From Antedon mediterranea (Eukaryota > Echinodermata > Crinoidea > Comatulida > Antedonidae), in contig NC_092670.1 in assembly GCF_964355755.1 (NCBI RefSeq), positions 14,569,201 through 14,633,200 on the forward strand: a stretch of DNA of 64,000 nucleotides, given 5' to 3'. This document shows, piece by piece, positions 22,453-35,400 of this stretch; position 1 is the first letter of the stretch, and each line of letters begins with the position of its first letter. The notes beneath the pieces were generated by a model. It had not been told where the DNA came from. It did not search any database and saw only the letters and a program-made list of their open reading frames with translations. The position numbers and the translations under genes are program-made.

Positions 22453-24066
22453 GTCATTTGTGCGACATATTTAATTGAAGAATTTTTTTTAAATAAAACT
22501 CATTTTTTGTCAAAATTTCACTTACATGCATTAAACGTAAAGGTAAGGCTCCAAAATATACAGTATTTACAATGATAAATGGGATTATATTTAATTTTTA
22601 CACTAGTGAATATTATGAAATTGGCCGGCGACAGGCGGTTTTGTGTCATATCATGAAGTTTAAAGTGACATTATTTTTTAAGGGCAAGGATTTTTAAAAT
22701 GAAACTTGGCCAATACAAAGAATAACGTTTCCTGTACCGTCATAACGCTTTAAATCACACTTTTAGTGCATAGTTTTAAATATATAACACAGTAATTATA
22801 GGCGACATTGGTTTTTCATATTCGTGTTGGTATAGTGAGCCTGAGCCTTCTGTAAACGACATGTATTATTGTCCTGCGGTACGTACATTTGAAATCGCCG
22901 GTTTTGTTACGCTGAAATTACCGTGTATTCGAGAACCATCTGTGGGCACGACCTAGATGGTACGCGAGCGTACCATCTAGTTATTACAATTAAACGTTAA
23001 GAAGCAACTGTCAGTAATAAAGTTTATTTGTATAGTTTATATAAATGTAAAACAATGTGAAAACCACCTCTATTCGGGGCAAATCATAATTCGCTTTAAT
23101 TGTCAATAAATATTAAATGATTTAACTCAACTTAATTAGTTGGCCTAATGGTTTTCAATTGTTTCTTAGAGCCAATTGATATTTCATACTGGTTTCTATC
23201 CACCAAAGTTGTTCGTTTAGGGCATTTGATCCTTCGTACAGTAAGCCTATCCTCTACTGGCTTTACAACGCTACTCATGCCAGTGAGGGGAGGGTGGTGG
23301 TGTGGGTGGTTTAACTGCAATAATACAGTTTTGTAGTAGACGGCGACTGAAAACGCTAGTTCATTAAAAACCTATATCCAACATCTGCAGCACAGATTGA
23401 AAAAAATGAATCGAATTTCTGTTATGAGTGTACTTGCCTTTACGACGCCTGAGGGAATAGACAATTGTGGAACAGAAATTGGAATGTTCCATTCATCGCA
23501 AATCAATAGGCCTACATTTGTATAAACGTATATTAAATCTATCAAAATAGTATTTTTTTAAGAAAATCGGCATGTCTTCAACATTATGATTCTGTACTCG
23601 AGCTGTTCAACCGGTTTTCAGCTATTAAAAAGCAATTATCGTAGAAGGAGATAGGTAAATGCGAAACATCCTCGTATTATTGTGTGCGGGTATTTTTCAA
23701 GATGGACATCCATTAGACAGTGTATACCACGATCGGAAAACACCCTTTTTTTTGGGCAAATCGTTGAACCAAAATTCGTTTTAATTGTCTGTAACTAATT
23801 ATCTAACTCAATTTAATTAGTAAACAGGGTTACATCAGGTGGTTAAAATCAGTACCGAAAGTACGAACCAACTTTATATACCATCGAGTAAAAATTCCAG
23901 AAGTAAGGCGCGATTTACCGAATTTTTGCCCTTACGTAAATTTATATATAGATTATTAGAGACTTTCTACTACCAAAACAATGTAGTGAATCGGCTGCAA
24001 ACCCATGTCACTTAACGCGCTTTAAGTTATTGTATTTTATATATGGCCACAAATGCGAAACCCACC

Positions 24067-24118
24067 TTTGCATTCAGGATTTGGTGAGCTGTATTGTCCA
24101 GGCATCAAAATATTATGT
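24067..24118 (-). pseudogene. Truncated CCP exon relic
   Basis: The 3' half of a sushi exon (PGQYSSPNPECK, ending at a GTGGGT donor) is preceded by a frame break and lacks its 5' half. Its flanks (GAGTGAGTCGG, TATGGCCACAAATG) match those of the exon at 16976-17128, so both come from one duplicated unit. Confidence 0.6.
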
Positions 24119-24540
24119 AGAAAAAGACTAAAACCGCCCTAGGCTTTCAGCGTTGGAGAGAAAACGATTTAATAAATTTAAGAGTACAAGGACAAGCAAT
24201 GTACACATGACCGGTGGTAGATTTTCTATTCTATGGTTTATTCATTATCAGAAAAGACTATCTACTACAAGATCCACAGAGTGAGTCGGCTGCGAACCTA
24301 TGCCAATAAACTCGCTCTGTAAGTGTTTGTTTATGTATGGCAATTGTATATTTATATATAACATGCTACCCACGAACGAACCACACGTGCTAAGACTACC
24401 TCAGCTGGCCTAGTAGACACATCGGTTCTCCCTGAAGAATAGACGGAACTGCTTGTATTGGTCTTGACTTTAAAAAATGTTTACAGGAGTCCTTTAAATC
24501 TGTGCTACAATGACAATCTCAAATAAGAGAAGACTTAAGT

Positions 24541-25680
24541 AAAGCTATTGATTTTAACTCGGAAAGGATTGCAGTTTTTGGATCAAAACATAAGGCCTCA
24601 TGAATCGAATGACAAGGCCCGTGAATCTGATATTCAAAATACGCAGGAACAATTAACGATCTGCCATCTTGAATTAAATAGAGCTGAACATTTTTCTAGA
24701 CGCAACAACATCAGGTTTGTTGGCCTGGAACATTCGCCCGGTGAAAATAGTATCCTGATTGTTAAGAGTATTTTAACTAACACTTTACGCTATCATCTAT
24801 GCCAATCACCGAGCGTGCACACCGAGCTGGACGAGGATGAAAGGTAAATCACCTCATATCCATGATGCCCTTATTCTAAATTATCGACGACCTCACGCCA
24901 AATGATCTGGCTGAAAAAAGGAGATGGAAAAATCAAGTTCGATATAGAAGAATGGGGAAAACTACGCTTCTCTGCTGGCAAATGGCGAACATCTAATGGA
25001 TCTTCATCCTTCCAAGAACCTGTGCCGAACTAGCTTGTCTTCTGTGTTCTTCAACTCTTAATTATGCAATAATAATGCATGCATTATGGTATTAATTATA
25101 TTATAACCATTGATGCCGCCAGAAACAGTTACTATAACCTTTTTTTTCTAATCAGAAGTCTTTATAATAATAACACTACAATTTTTATTCCCATATGGCA
25201 TATCTCATTTACTAATGTTTAAATTGTACTTTGTATTGCATACCTCCAAAATAATTTCAATTATTTGAACCAGGAGCTGCACGTTTATTTTTTGGATGGA
25301 TAACTTGATTCTTCCTATGATGCTTCTTAATTATTTCTTTTTTTAAATAATTATTCCGATATTAGTCGGAATATTAGTTTACAGAAACTTTTTTTAATAC
25401 TGAAAAAACAAATTTGTCTTTGTTTAACATCCCCGGCTATACCCTACTCCATTCTTCTAGAATATCCCAGGCTGGTGGAGGTGTCGCCAAATACCTTGAT
25501 CATACATTTCAATGCATTAAACGACCTGACTTGAGCTCACTTATATCAATGAACTCTGAATCATTTTTTATTGAAATCAAAGCGGAACCCAAACATATTA
25601 TCCTTGGTGTTGTGTATCGTCTACAGGAACATTCACTCAATGTATTTAATCTTCGATCCTCCTTCTCCTTCCTTTTTATT
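24541..25680 (+). pseudogene. CR1-like LINE fragments (ORF1 and endonuclease parts)
   Basis: 24548-24847 reads like a LINE ORF1 part: a Gln/Asn-rich segment, then HFSRRNNIRFVGLEHSPGEN. It continues out of frame with an AHRAG-like piece. 25414-25650 matches an AP-type endonuclease core: NIPGYTLLHSSRISQAGGGV, SESFFIEIK and KHIILGVVYR. Long AT-rich sequence and stops separate the pieces. This is inactive debris of one or more elements. Confidence 0.6.
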
Positions 25681-25799
25681 TGGATATATCGTATTTTGTA
25701 TCATCTTCTTTCCAACTTTTTTATTATTTCTTTCTGGGAGCCTAGGCGTTCAGTTTTTAAACTTATACAGGTTTCCACACATACTATGTTTTTTATTAG

Positions 25800-26335
25800 T
25801 TATTATCAAAAGTGTTTAATATTGAATCTAAAGACTCCTGAATTACCTGTAGCCACCCATTTTTGTAATAATGAGCATTCCCTTTCGGATATTACAATTT
25901 CTGGTGTTAAAGTATGCAGGTTAGTATGTAATGGTTCTGAGACATCTCGTAGAATTATAGAAGAAAGAATAATTGTAAAGCTTGGCACTCTTGCCTCTAC
26001 CGGCATAAATGTACAATTTAGATCCTTTAAACATTAATTTTGCCAGAGACATTCACATATTAACAATTATTTACACTTGAAGCTTTTGTCTTTGTTTTAA
26101 ATTTCCTGCTTTATAAGCAACCATTCCTGCTTTGTACACCATAGCTTTTGGAGGCGTGCTTTTATAACTATGCCTTTTGTTTGTTAACATATTTGATTGG
26201 CTGATTTGTTTTATTATGTAATTTTGTGACTTATATATGTTATCCTTTGTTACAATTCTTTTCACCTGATGATGGGCTATGCCCGAAACATGTCGTTAAA
26301 ATAAATCTATATTGAGGCATTTTTAACTTATTTGA
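25800..26335 (+). pseudogene. Penelope-like element fragment with GIY-YIG C-terminus and 3' LTR-like tail
   Basis: The frame at about 25815-26035 has TPELPVATHFCNNEHSLSDI and ERIIVKLGTLASTGINVQF, typical of the C-terminal GIY-YIG region of Penelope-like retroelements. The following AT-rich tail contains CTGATGA, a hairpin and GAAAC (26266-26289). That arrangement fits the hammerhead motif known from terminal repeats of this retroelement class. The fusion to the endonuclease-like sequence upstream is probably accidental. Confidence 0.6.
26261..26301 (+). ncRNA. Hammerhead-ribozyme-like motif
   Basis: CTGATGA (26266-26272) is followed by a GGGC-TAT-GCCC hairpin, GAAA (26285-26288) and CATGTC. 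Flanks TTTTCAC and GTTAAAA can pair in six of seven positions as stem I. One extra T (26273) between the core and stem II, and a very short stem III, depart from the consensus. Activity is uncertain. Confidence 0.45.
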
Positions 26336-26483
26336 TATTGATTTTTTTCTATATCCTGCCTATGCAGCTCTTTGATTTATATGTTTAATATTGTATGTAC
26401 TTTTAATATATATGTGGAGAACATTTATTGAATATTTATTTATTTATTGAATATTGAATAAACAAATCAATTGTAAAACTTAC

Positions 26484-29400
26484 GTCTACACTCTGCATAT
26501 GGAAAGCTGTAAAATCCATTATAACACGTTATTGTTGATTTTCCTACCAATGTATAACCAACATCACATGTGAATGTAATGGATCCTCCATGAGTATAGC
26601 TACCAGAGTACTGACCGTTTACAATACTGATGGACGATTCACAGTTAGCTGGAGATATCAAGTAATATATTAGGAAGCTTAAAGATGTATTTTCCCCCTG
26701 AAAAAATAATTCTTATAAAAAGTTTTGTTGAATATTCCATTTTAATGTAACATAATAGTTATCCACTTTGACCAAAAAATTGGATCGAAAAAAAATGTAT
26801 TACCTGAAAAAATGTAATTTAAAGAAAACACTGGTCAAATTGGCTGTCAGCAAATGGATTTTTGGTTGAATTTAACCATTTAGTTTGTCATTTTACAAGT
26901 GAAAACATTTTTGTTTTCTATGTAAGTGATTAACTTTATTAAAACTACAAAATAACATATTCAAAGTCTGATTTATTTAATCTTCATTTTTCATGTTTTT
27001 GGGGGACAATACATCTTTAATAGTGGGGCTCCTTAGACCAAAAATACTATTTAGTTAGAAGAATAAAACTTGGTATGGCAACTTGTATAAAAAATGTGCA
27101 ACTTTTAAGATTTGAGGCCATTTAAAATTTGACATTTGACCTCAGATAATGTCCGATTCCTCAGAACTCGCAAACCGTACATCCTAGAACGCCGCTGTCC
27201 TAGAAACATGAAAATAATGGCAAGTCCCAACCATGGTGAGGCTGAGGTAGTAAAGTCCATCAATCCCAAAACACAGTAACTAAGTACTAGTAATTCTAAA
27301 GTAACTGAAGTTATTTGTTCGTATCAGTCGTTTCATTTTCTGATAAACTGTGAACACGTACAATATAGTTTATAATAAGTCATCCTGTAATTGGCTATAT
27401 GGCTGTTGGATGTATGTGAAATAAAATAAAATAAAAATAATTATTTAGTCTCCTATCAATTAAATTCTTTGACATCTCACTCCCTGTCGAAAATTGCTTG
27501 ATCTTTCCCACCCACATCTTTTGAAACAGATCTATGTCGATGGTAATACTGAGTGTCATGGTCAGTTCAAGTGTTTTTTAAATAACCATGTAGTAGTTTG
27601 TGCAGATAATTTGCTTATCCATGGTCTAGAGTATGACCACCAGCTACCAAAAACATTTTTGAAATGTAATTAAAATTGTGATATCTTGAATGGTTTGAGC
27701 AATTAGCTGCATGGAAAACATTTTACTGTATGTTGATTATGGATTGTTAATAATAGCTTCTCAACTTTACAAAACTAAACAGTATTCGACGATTCAAGGA
27801 CCGATTTGATTTATGTTTTTTATACATTTCTTTTTTTTTGTTTTAGATTTATTATGAATTTTCATAAATGTGCGTCTGACTACTAGAAGCGCAGCGTTAC
27901 TTACGCGAGATTATAGTTATAAACGTCTGGGGTGGATTGCTATAAAACAGTCTTAACTGATGGTCTTAACTCCCCGATTAAAGCCGGCTTTATCAGATAG
28001 ACGGTCTTATTAAAGCCACTCCTGATAGACCATTGCTATAAACCAGTCTTAGATAAGACCGCGTAAAGTAACAAATTGAGGGCGTACTTTGCGCGTAGAA
28101 TACCAAATAAGGTAATGTTCGTCACGCTTGTTCAATTCACAATCATAACAGTACGTACATTTCTACGCGAGAAAATCCATTCTAGGCCTATATAACAATA
28201 AAATCACCGTTATTATTTGATTTAACACTTAAAACTCGTTCAATTGGTTGTCTTTGACGATAAATAATACGTAAAAGCAACAAAAAGAGAGGTTTAAGAC
28301 TGTTTTAAGACTCCTTCGAGTAGGCTTTAATTTTAAAGACCGTTTACAGGTTAGACCGCGGTATAGCAATGGTCTATAACATAAGACTACTTGCTACGTC
28401 ACGAATTATAGCCGGCTAAGCGCTAAGACCGGTTATAGACCGCTTATAGCAATCCGCCCCTGGTATATAAAGTTACGTCAAACATGAAATTACGCGCGCG
28501 TTACTTCTGACGGCCGACGCGTAAGGTTGAAGTAACTTACAAAAAGCGTCTTCACGGTGATTACCCAGGTCTGACAACAAACTACCACGAGGTATAATTA
28601 CTCCTACTTACTCATAACTTACCAAAAGTAGATTTTATATCAAGGATATGAATATAAATTTGAAATTAAAATCAAAATAGAGCACGTTTAAGGTCATTTT
28701 GAGCATTTAAATATGTTCTATATGTGTTGCGCCGCGCGTAACGTAAAACGACCGATTTGATTTATGTTCTTTTATACAATTTTTTTTTCAATTTATTATG
28801 AATTTTCATAAACTTCAAATTCATTCGAAATTATGATACACGTCAGGACCGTAGCCAGCATGAGGCAAACAAAATTTCCTCTGCATATATCGTCATCTTT
28901 TATATTAATAATTATATTTAAATCTTGCACGTCAACCTTAAAAATTCGTGCGCTCAAAAATTGGGTCTTAATGTTTTAATGCAAATTTATGTTAAAATAT
29001 GCCTATTTTGAATATTTTATACCCAATCTGTATGAAAGGCACCTCATTGTTCTTTTTAAATTTGTTTATCAATTGTTGATTTTTTGTTCTTTTCTTCATA
29101 AATCATTACTTCAACAACAGAACGCATTTCGCTTACACGTAGCTCATTTTTCGTAAATTGTAATTGGTTATGAATATTTTCTTTCGCCATACCACCATTT
29201 TCATTTGATGACATTATCGTTTCTAAAAGTTTGATTAACGTGGCTCACCTATTTTCAATTTTTTTTTTTTTAAATCTGTTATATATAGCTCCTTACAATG
29301 AAATGTGACCCTCAAGTCAATCACCCATGAGTATAGCTAGCAGAGAACCGACCATTTGCAATACGGATAAATGACGCAAAGTTAGCTATTGGAGAGGACA

Positions 29401-32400
29401 TACGAATGCATTTAGAAGTCGCCAATTTAGGTATGGTAAATCAACATTAGTTTTACCATTAATGTAAATATGTATGACTAGAAATAATAATACCCACCTT
29501 TGCACTGCGCATATGATGAGCTGTATTGTCCATTATCACACGTTATTGTTCTTTCTCCTACCAATGTATAACCAACATCACATGTGAATGTAATGGATCC
29601 CCCATGAGTAAAGCTACCATAATACTGACCATTTACAATACTTATAGATGACTCGCAGTTAGCTATGGAGAAAGTTTTATCATATATCATTTTAAATGGC
29701 ACATAAATGTCAATGCCTAAAACGTTCAAGCAATGAACAATGTGCAACTAATATTACAATTCGTTATACGTTTGTCAAGACATTGCATACATACCTCTAC
29801 ACACAGAATATGATGAGCTGTATTGTCCATTATCACACGTTATTGTTGATTCTCCTACCAACGTATAACCAACATCACATGTGAATGTAATGGATCCTCC
29901 GTGAGTAAAGCTACCAGAGTACTGGCCATTTACAATACTTATAGATGACTCGCAGTTAGCTATGGAGAAAGTTTTATCATATATCATTTTAAATGGCACA
30001 TAAATGTCAATGCCTAAAACGTTCAAGCAATGAACAATGTGCAACTAATATTAAAATTTGTTATACGTTTGTCAAGACATTGTATACATACCTCTACACA
30101 CAGCATATGATGAGCTGTAATGTCCATTATCACACGTTATTGTTGTTTCTCCTACCAATGTATAACCAACATCACATGTGAATGTAATGGATCCTCCATG
30201 AGTAAAGCTTCCAGAATACTGACCGTTTACAATACTGATGGACGAATCACAGTTAGCTGGGGAGAGGACACATACACATGTATTTAGATTTAAATAAATG
30301 TGCATTTTTGAAAGATCTTTCCACATATAACAACATATATATGAAATATTTCTCTTTTACCCGATTGTTGTGAAATTGACTAACTAAACTATATCTTTTT
30401 AGCAACAATTGCAGTTCTAACATAGTAGAAGGTGCTTGCTCCAGTTCAAATTGGGCCAGAGATAGAGTAACACATTTCAGGTTAGCTCTATTTTAATATT
30501 GATATCGTGATAGTACTTACAACTACAAACAGGGAATGCATCTTGATATTGTCCATCTAAACACACAGTACTTGAAACACCAACTAATGTGTATCCATCG
30601 AAACATGTAAATGTAGTTATGCCTCCATGTGATTGGTTTGACTTCACTCGACCATTAATGACAGGCGACGGTGTCTGACAATTAACTATAAGTTAAAGGT
30701 AGTTATTAGTTATACATATATAGTCTAGCATTTTTTATAGATACAAGTTTGGGATCAATCAATTCTTCTCTGATGACATTAATTTGACATTTTTCTTAAA
30801 AAAGTAACATAAATCTAAATGTTTACTTTATTTTATTTCTGTCCTGTGGAATACTGAAAAGCGATTACATTTCTTGACTACAAGGCAATGAATCATTGTA
30901 AGAGCATGTCACACTGGAAGGAAGAAACTGTATGAACCCAGTGTCATTTAAAAAGTATACATTGAAAGGACGATGTCTGCATGAAAGACATTTATACAAA
31001 TTGGTACGTCGTCATGATTTATCCATTTTCCTTTCAAGATATATATTTGGGGGAAATGGTATCTCGAGTCTATACAGGTAAAAGTGTCATACTCATAGAC
31101 AACCAAAACCATTGTTGGTTTTGTAATCAAAACCTTTGAGGAACTTGGCCGAGTATAATCAAGGTAATTCTAATAAATTTTACTTTCTCTTGAATATTCT
31201 TTAAAATAAACAGATAAAATCTTGATATCACCATTTTAAATTAATATTACCTGTAGATTTAGAAATATTATTTATAAAAACAAAAAGCTTTCGGATTAAA
31301 CCATTAGTAATTTTAACTTACGTCGACATTCAGCAATAGCTGAGCTAAACTGTCCATTATTACAAGAAACTGTAGATTCTCCAACAAGTGTGTAACCAAA
31401 GTTACATACAATATTGAAAGAACCTCCATGGATGAAGCTGCCAAATATTTGTCCATACGCAACACTTGTTGTAGAGTCACAGTTTGCTGAAAGAATAATG
31501 AAAGTGTAATGCTTAAGTTAGAGTGATGTTGGTACTTAAAAGAATTTTGATAGCTCGTAGGCCTAATTCCTGAATAGAAATCAATTGAAACACGGATGTC
31601 ATCTATGGTTGAAATAAGCAGTTTGTACAAAACGATTTGTAAAATAACTGTACCTTTACATTCCGCATATGATGAGCTGTATTGTCCATTATCACACGTT
31701 ATTGTTCTTTCTCCTACCAATGTATAACCAACATCACATGTGAATGTAATGGATCCCCCATGAGTAAAGCTACCAGAATACTGACCATTTACAATACTTA
31801 TAGATGACTCGCAGTTAGCTATGGAGAAAGTTTTATCATATATCATTTTAAATGGCACATAAATGTCAATGCCTAAAACGTTCAAGCAATGAACAATGTG
31901 CAACTAATATTACAATTCGTTATACGTTTGTCAAGACATTGCATACATACCTCTACACACAGCATATGATGAGCTATATTGTCCATTATCACAAGTTATT
32001 GTTGATTCTCCTACCAATGTATAACCAACATCACATGTGAATTTAATGGATCCTCTATGAGTATAGCTACCAGAGTACTGGCCATTTACAATATTGATGG
32101 ACGATTCACAGTTAGCTGGAGATATTAAGTAATATATTAGGAAGCTTAATAGTGGGGCTCCTTAGACCCAAAATACTTCAAATTTAGTTAGAAGCATAAA
32201 ACTTGGTATGGCAACTTGTATAAAAAATGTGCAACTTTTAAGATTTGAGGCCACTTAAAATTTGACCTCAGATAATGTCCGATTCATCAGAATTCGCAAA
32301 CCGTACATCCTAGAACGCTGCTGTCATAGAAACATGAAAATAATGGCAAATTAAACATGCATGTACGTTAAAATGCGACCGTAAAAAGTTGATGTACGCC

Positions 32401-35400
32401 AACCTATGACATGATGCATATACACTTATAGTGCTGAGTTGTACCTATTATGTGTCATATACAATATGTACAGTATATACTGTATATCTATATACAGTGT
32501 AGCATAGGTGAAATTACGGGACCCACATCATGTTCTAATTTTTTGGTATGATGGAATTATCATAATAAACTCGAAGATGACAATTTAGAAAGATAATGAA
32601 TTGAGCAAATAAATATAAGGATTGGAAGAGAATTTAACAAGTAGAAGCGCAATGCGCGCTCTTTGAAATTTGTATAAATTTGACGAAAGAGAGAAAAAAA
32701 CTACTTTTTAACTTCAACTGACCATTTCATAATGTCACAACATCCGATAGGCCTAATTTTTATATGAATTCATATCTACATTTCATCAGCTTTTACAATA
32801 AATTATAATCTTCAAGGTCACCTTTAATTCTGAAGAGCTGTAAGATATTCAAATGTATGGTGTAGCTGAAAATACACGACCTAGGTTATTCAAGTTTTTA
32901 CGCATGATGACGTCATCAAAATGAAAATGTTGACAACTCATGAGAAAGATAATTAATTGAGCAAGCACATACTAAAATTTGTTCGAAAATTGGGTTCAAA
33001 TAACGGAGATGCGCTCTATTGAATGTGATAACCCACACAAAAAGATAAAAATTACTAATTGTGGCCATTTGATGACGTCATATCATTTTGTACGTCTAAT
33101 GTGTATATACATTTATATCTACAACTCATTTGCTTCCATATTAAGTTAAAAAAATTGGGGGTCACCTTCCATTCTGAAGAGTTATATTCATTTTAAAAAG
33201 GCCTTATTTTTCACCATTTTCAGCACTTTGATGCAATTAATTTGCGCATTTTGTCATTTTTAACCTGCTCGTATCGCGTTATTTTAAGTCGGAACTGACT
33301 CAAATTTGGTGAATGTACTAAGGATGGTGAGTAGAATGCGATTTGTAAAAAAAATCGCATTTTTTACGCTTTTTAAGTATCGCGCGCGCAAAATGTTTTT
33401 TTTGCGCAGTAATTTTTTGAAACACGCAAATGGCCTAATTCATGCTCTAAATTGATCAAAACTTAATTTTGAGCTTTTTAAATTTTTAACGCACAAGTTT
33501 TTATTTGCTAATATTTTTACCCTTGACCTGAAGTTTACGTGTAGTGAATTTCATTAATATGTGATAATGAATTATGAAGATATGATTGATAATGTGATTT
33601 CACAAAATGGCGTATAAATGACGTCACGGTTGAGTGATCACGCTGAAAAGCTTATTAGGATTAAATTACAGTATTTGAAAGATATTGTGAAATTTTTGTG
33701 ATCATTAACATTTTATTTTTTGAGATAATTGACACACAAAATCTGTACAGAAAGAAATAAAGCGGAATAAGATTTCGTACAATAACAATAGGTGATCATT
33801 TTATTCTAAATGATCACTTAATTATTACTACATCTACGGATTTTCAATTTGACTTCTCGGGGGCTACTCGTCTTTCAGTAGGTTCGATGATCAACCTAGA
33901 CAAATCGTCAAGATACACAGATGGTACAGTTTTCCTACCGTATGCAATTGATTGTGGATTATTCTAATCAGTGGCGGCTGGTATCTAAATTCTCCCTTTA
34001 ATTCCTCTTGGTTGAGTAAAAATTAAACAGTACTGTTATGAAACAAAGCCCAGAGTGAATTGGAGAATGATACTTTAACTGGTATAGCTAGTAGCACAGT
34101 GACTAGAGTGAGTGTACAAAGTACTTGCATTGTAAGTTTGAGGTTTTTTGAGAGGATTGTCGTCTAGGAATGTATGACTCAGCGATAAAATATCATTATT
34201 CCTAAACATAGCCTACTATGGTCGAGAACTATCCGTGTCCATCAAAGGTAGATAATTCCCCCTTGACAGGTTGTGGCAAAAACATAACCTGTGCGTAAAC
34301 TTAAATGTATATAAATAATTTTTTTGCCGATACAATTTTTGGTCAATAACTATTATGGGACATTAAAATGGCATATTCAACAGAAATAATTGAAAAAATA
34401 TATTTTTTTTTTCAGGAGCAAAATATATCTTTAAAGGTCATGATAGCCATATTCTGTACATTCATTGCCAAGTATAATTGTACTCCATACCTGATCATGA
34501 TCATTGCAATACAATAATAAATACAATACTACAATAAAATAACCTTACCAAAGCAGCGAGGAGGTTCCTCTAAAAAATTACCATTTCGACAGCGTAAATA
34601 TTCATTTCCAACTAGTTTATATCCATCTAAACAATTGCACTGAATCACACCACCGTGCTTGATCGAACCATTAAAACTACCATTTAAAAGTGTTAGTTGA
34701 CAATCGGCTATAAGAAAAACATGATAGAGAATTATTGAAATTGTGTTGCTTATTTCAAGGAAATCTAACGAAAGGACACTTAGCTCGCCTTGCCAAGATA
34801 GGAATACACGTAACAGTTCTTCGATCTTATGTGTGAGACGGCGACAAATAATAACATTGTTTTTTTAATCTGTTATATATAGCTCATTACAATGAAATGT
34901 GACCCTTAAGTTTATTAATCATTTATCGAATTAAGTTATAAAATAATGCAATTATAACAAAAAAATACAATATTAATTACGTCTTACTTTTGTTTCTCCT
35001 GTAAGTCATTATACATCTTCCGATATTAGAATCATTTTCTTCAACTGCTAAAAATGCAATAAATAATAAAACTATTGTATCAATATAGGTGACGCAAGAT
35101 GCAATGGAAGGAATTTGGATAACGTCATAATTTGGTAAAGTTATCCACGTCGCATGGCATTTATGCAAATAAACCCAGGTGAGCATACGTTCAACAACGA
35201 TTACGTTATCATTAGCTCATTTACGCATACTGCCGTTTCATTTTTCACAAAGTTATGTAATATATTTATATAATGGGTGTGGCTTAAGTAATGGCAACCT
35301 TGTATTGTTTAAATTATATTTTATATAGTTCCGTGGTTTTGTACATGTCATAAGCTTTAATTTAATACCAAACTTGCCAAATTAATTTGATTTCTTAAAT

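Larger units (their letters stand above)
17290..23960. mobile_element. Large TIR DNA transposon (~6.7 kb) with complex inverted ends
   Basis: Left-end blocks recur inverted on the right: TCTCGAATAC and CGTACCGCAG near 17310-17350 match 22880-22940, and ATCTATATATAAATTTACGT through GGTAAATCGCGCC (17700-17750) matches 23900-23955. The block around CGATCGTGGTATACACTGTC is at 17920 and, inverted, at 23725. A decayed gene (19727-21212) lies between the ends. Related relics without the gene are at 36390-38000, 42975-43100 and 49257-51810. It seems to have landed between two copies of a CCP-exon unit. Exact borders and target duplication were not resolved. Confidence 0.75.

Noticed and set aside
34977-35186. 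69-codon minus-strand frame with a hydrophobic stretch
   Set aside because: It lies in the intron between the signal-peptide exon and CCP1, without splice support or similarity.
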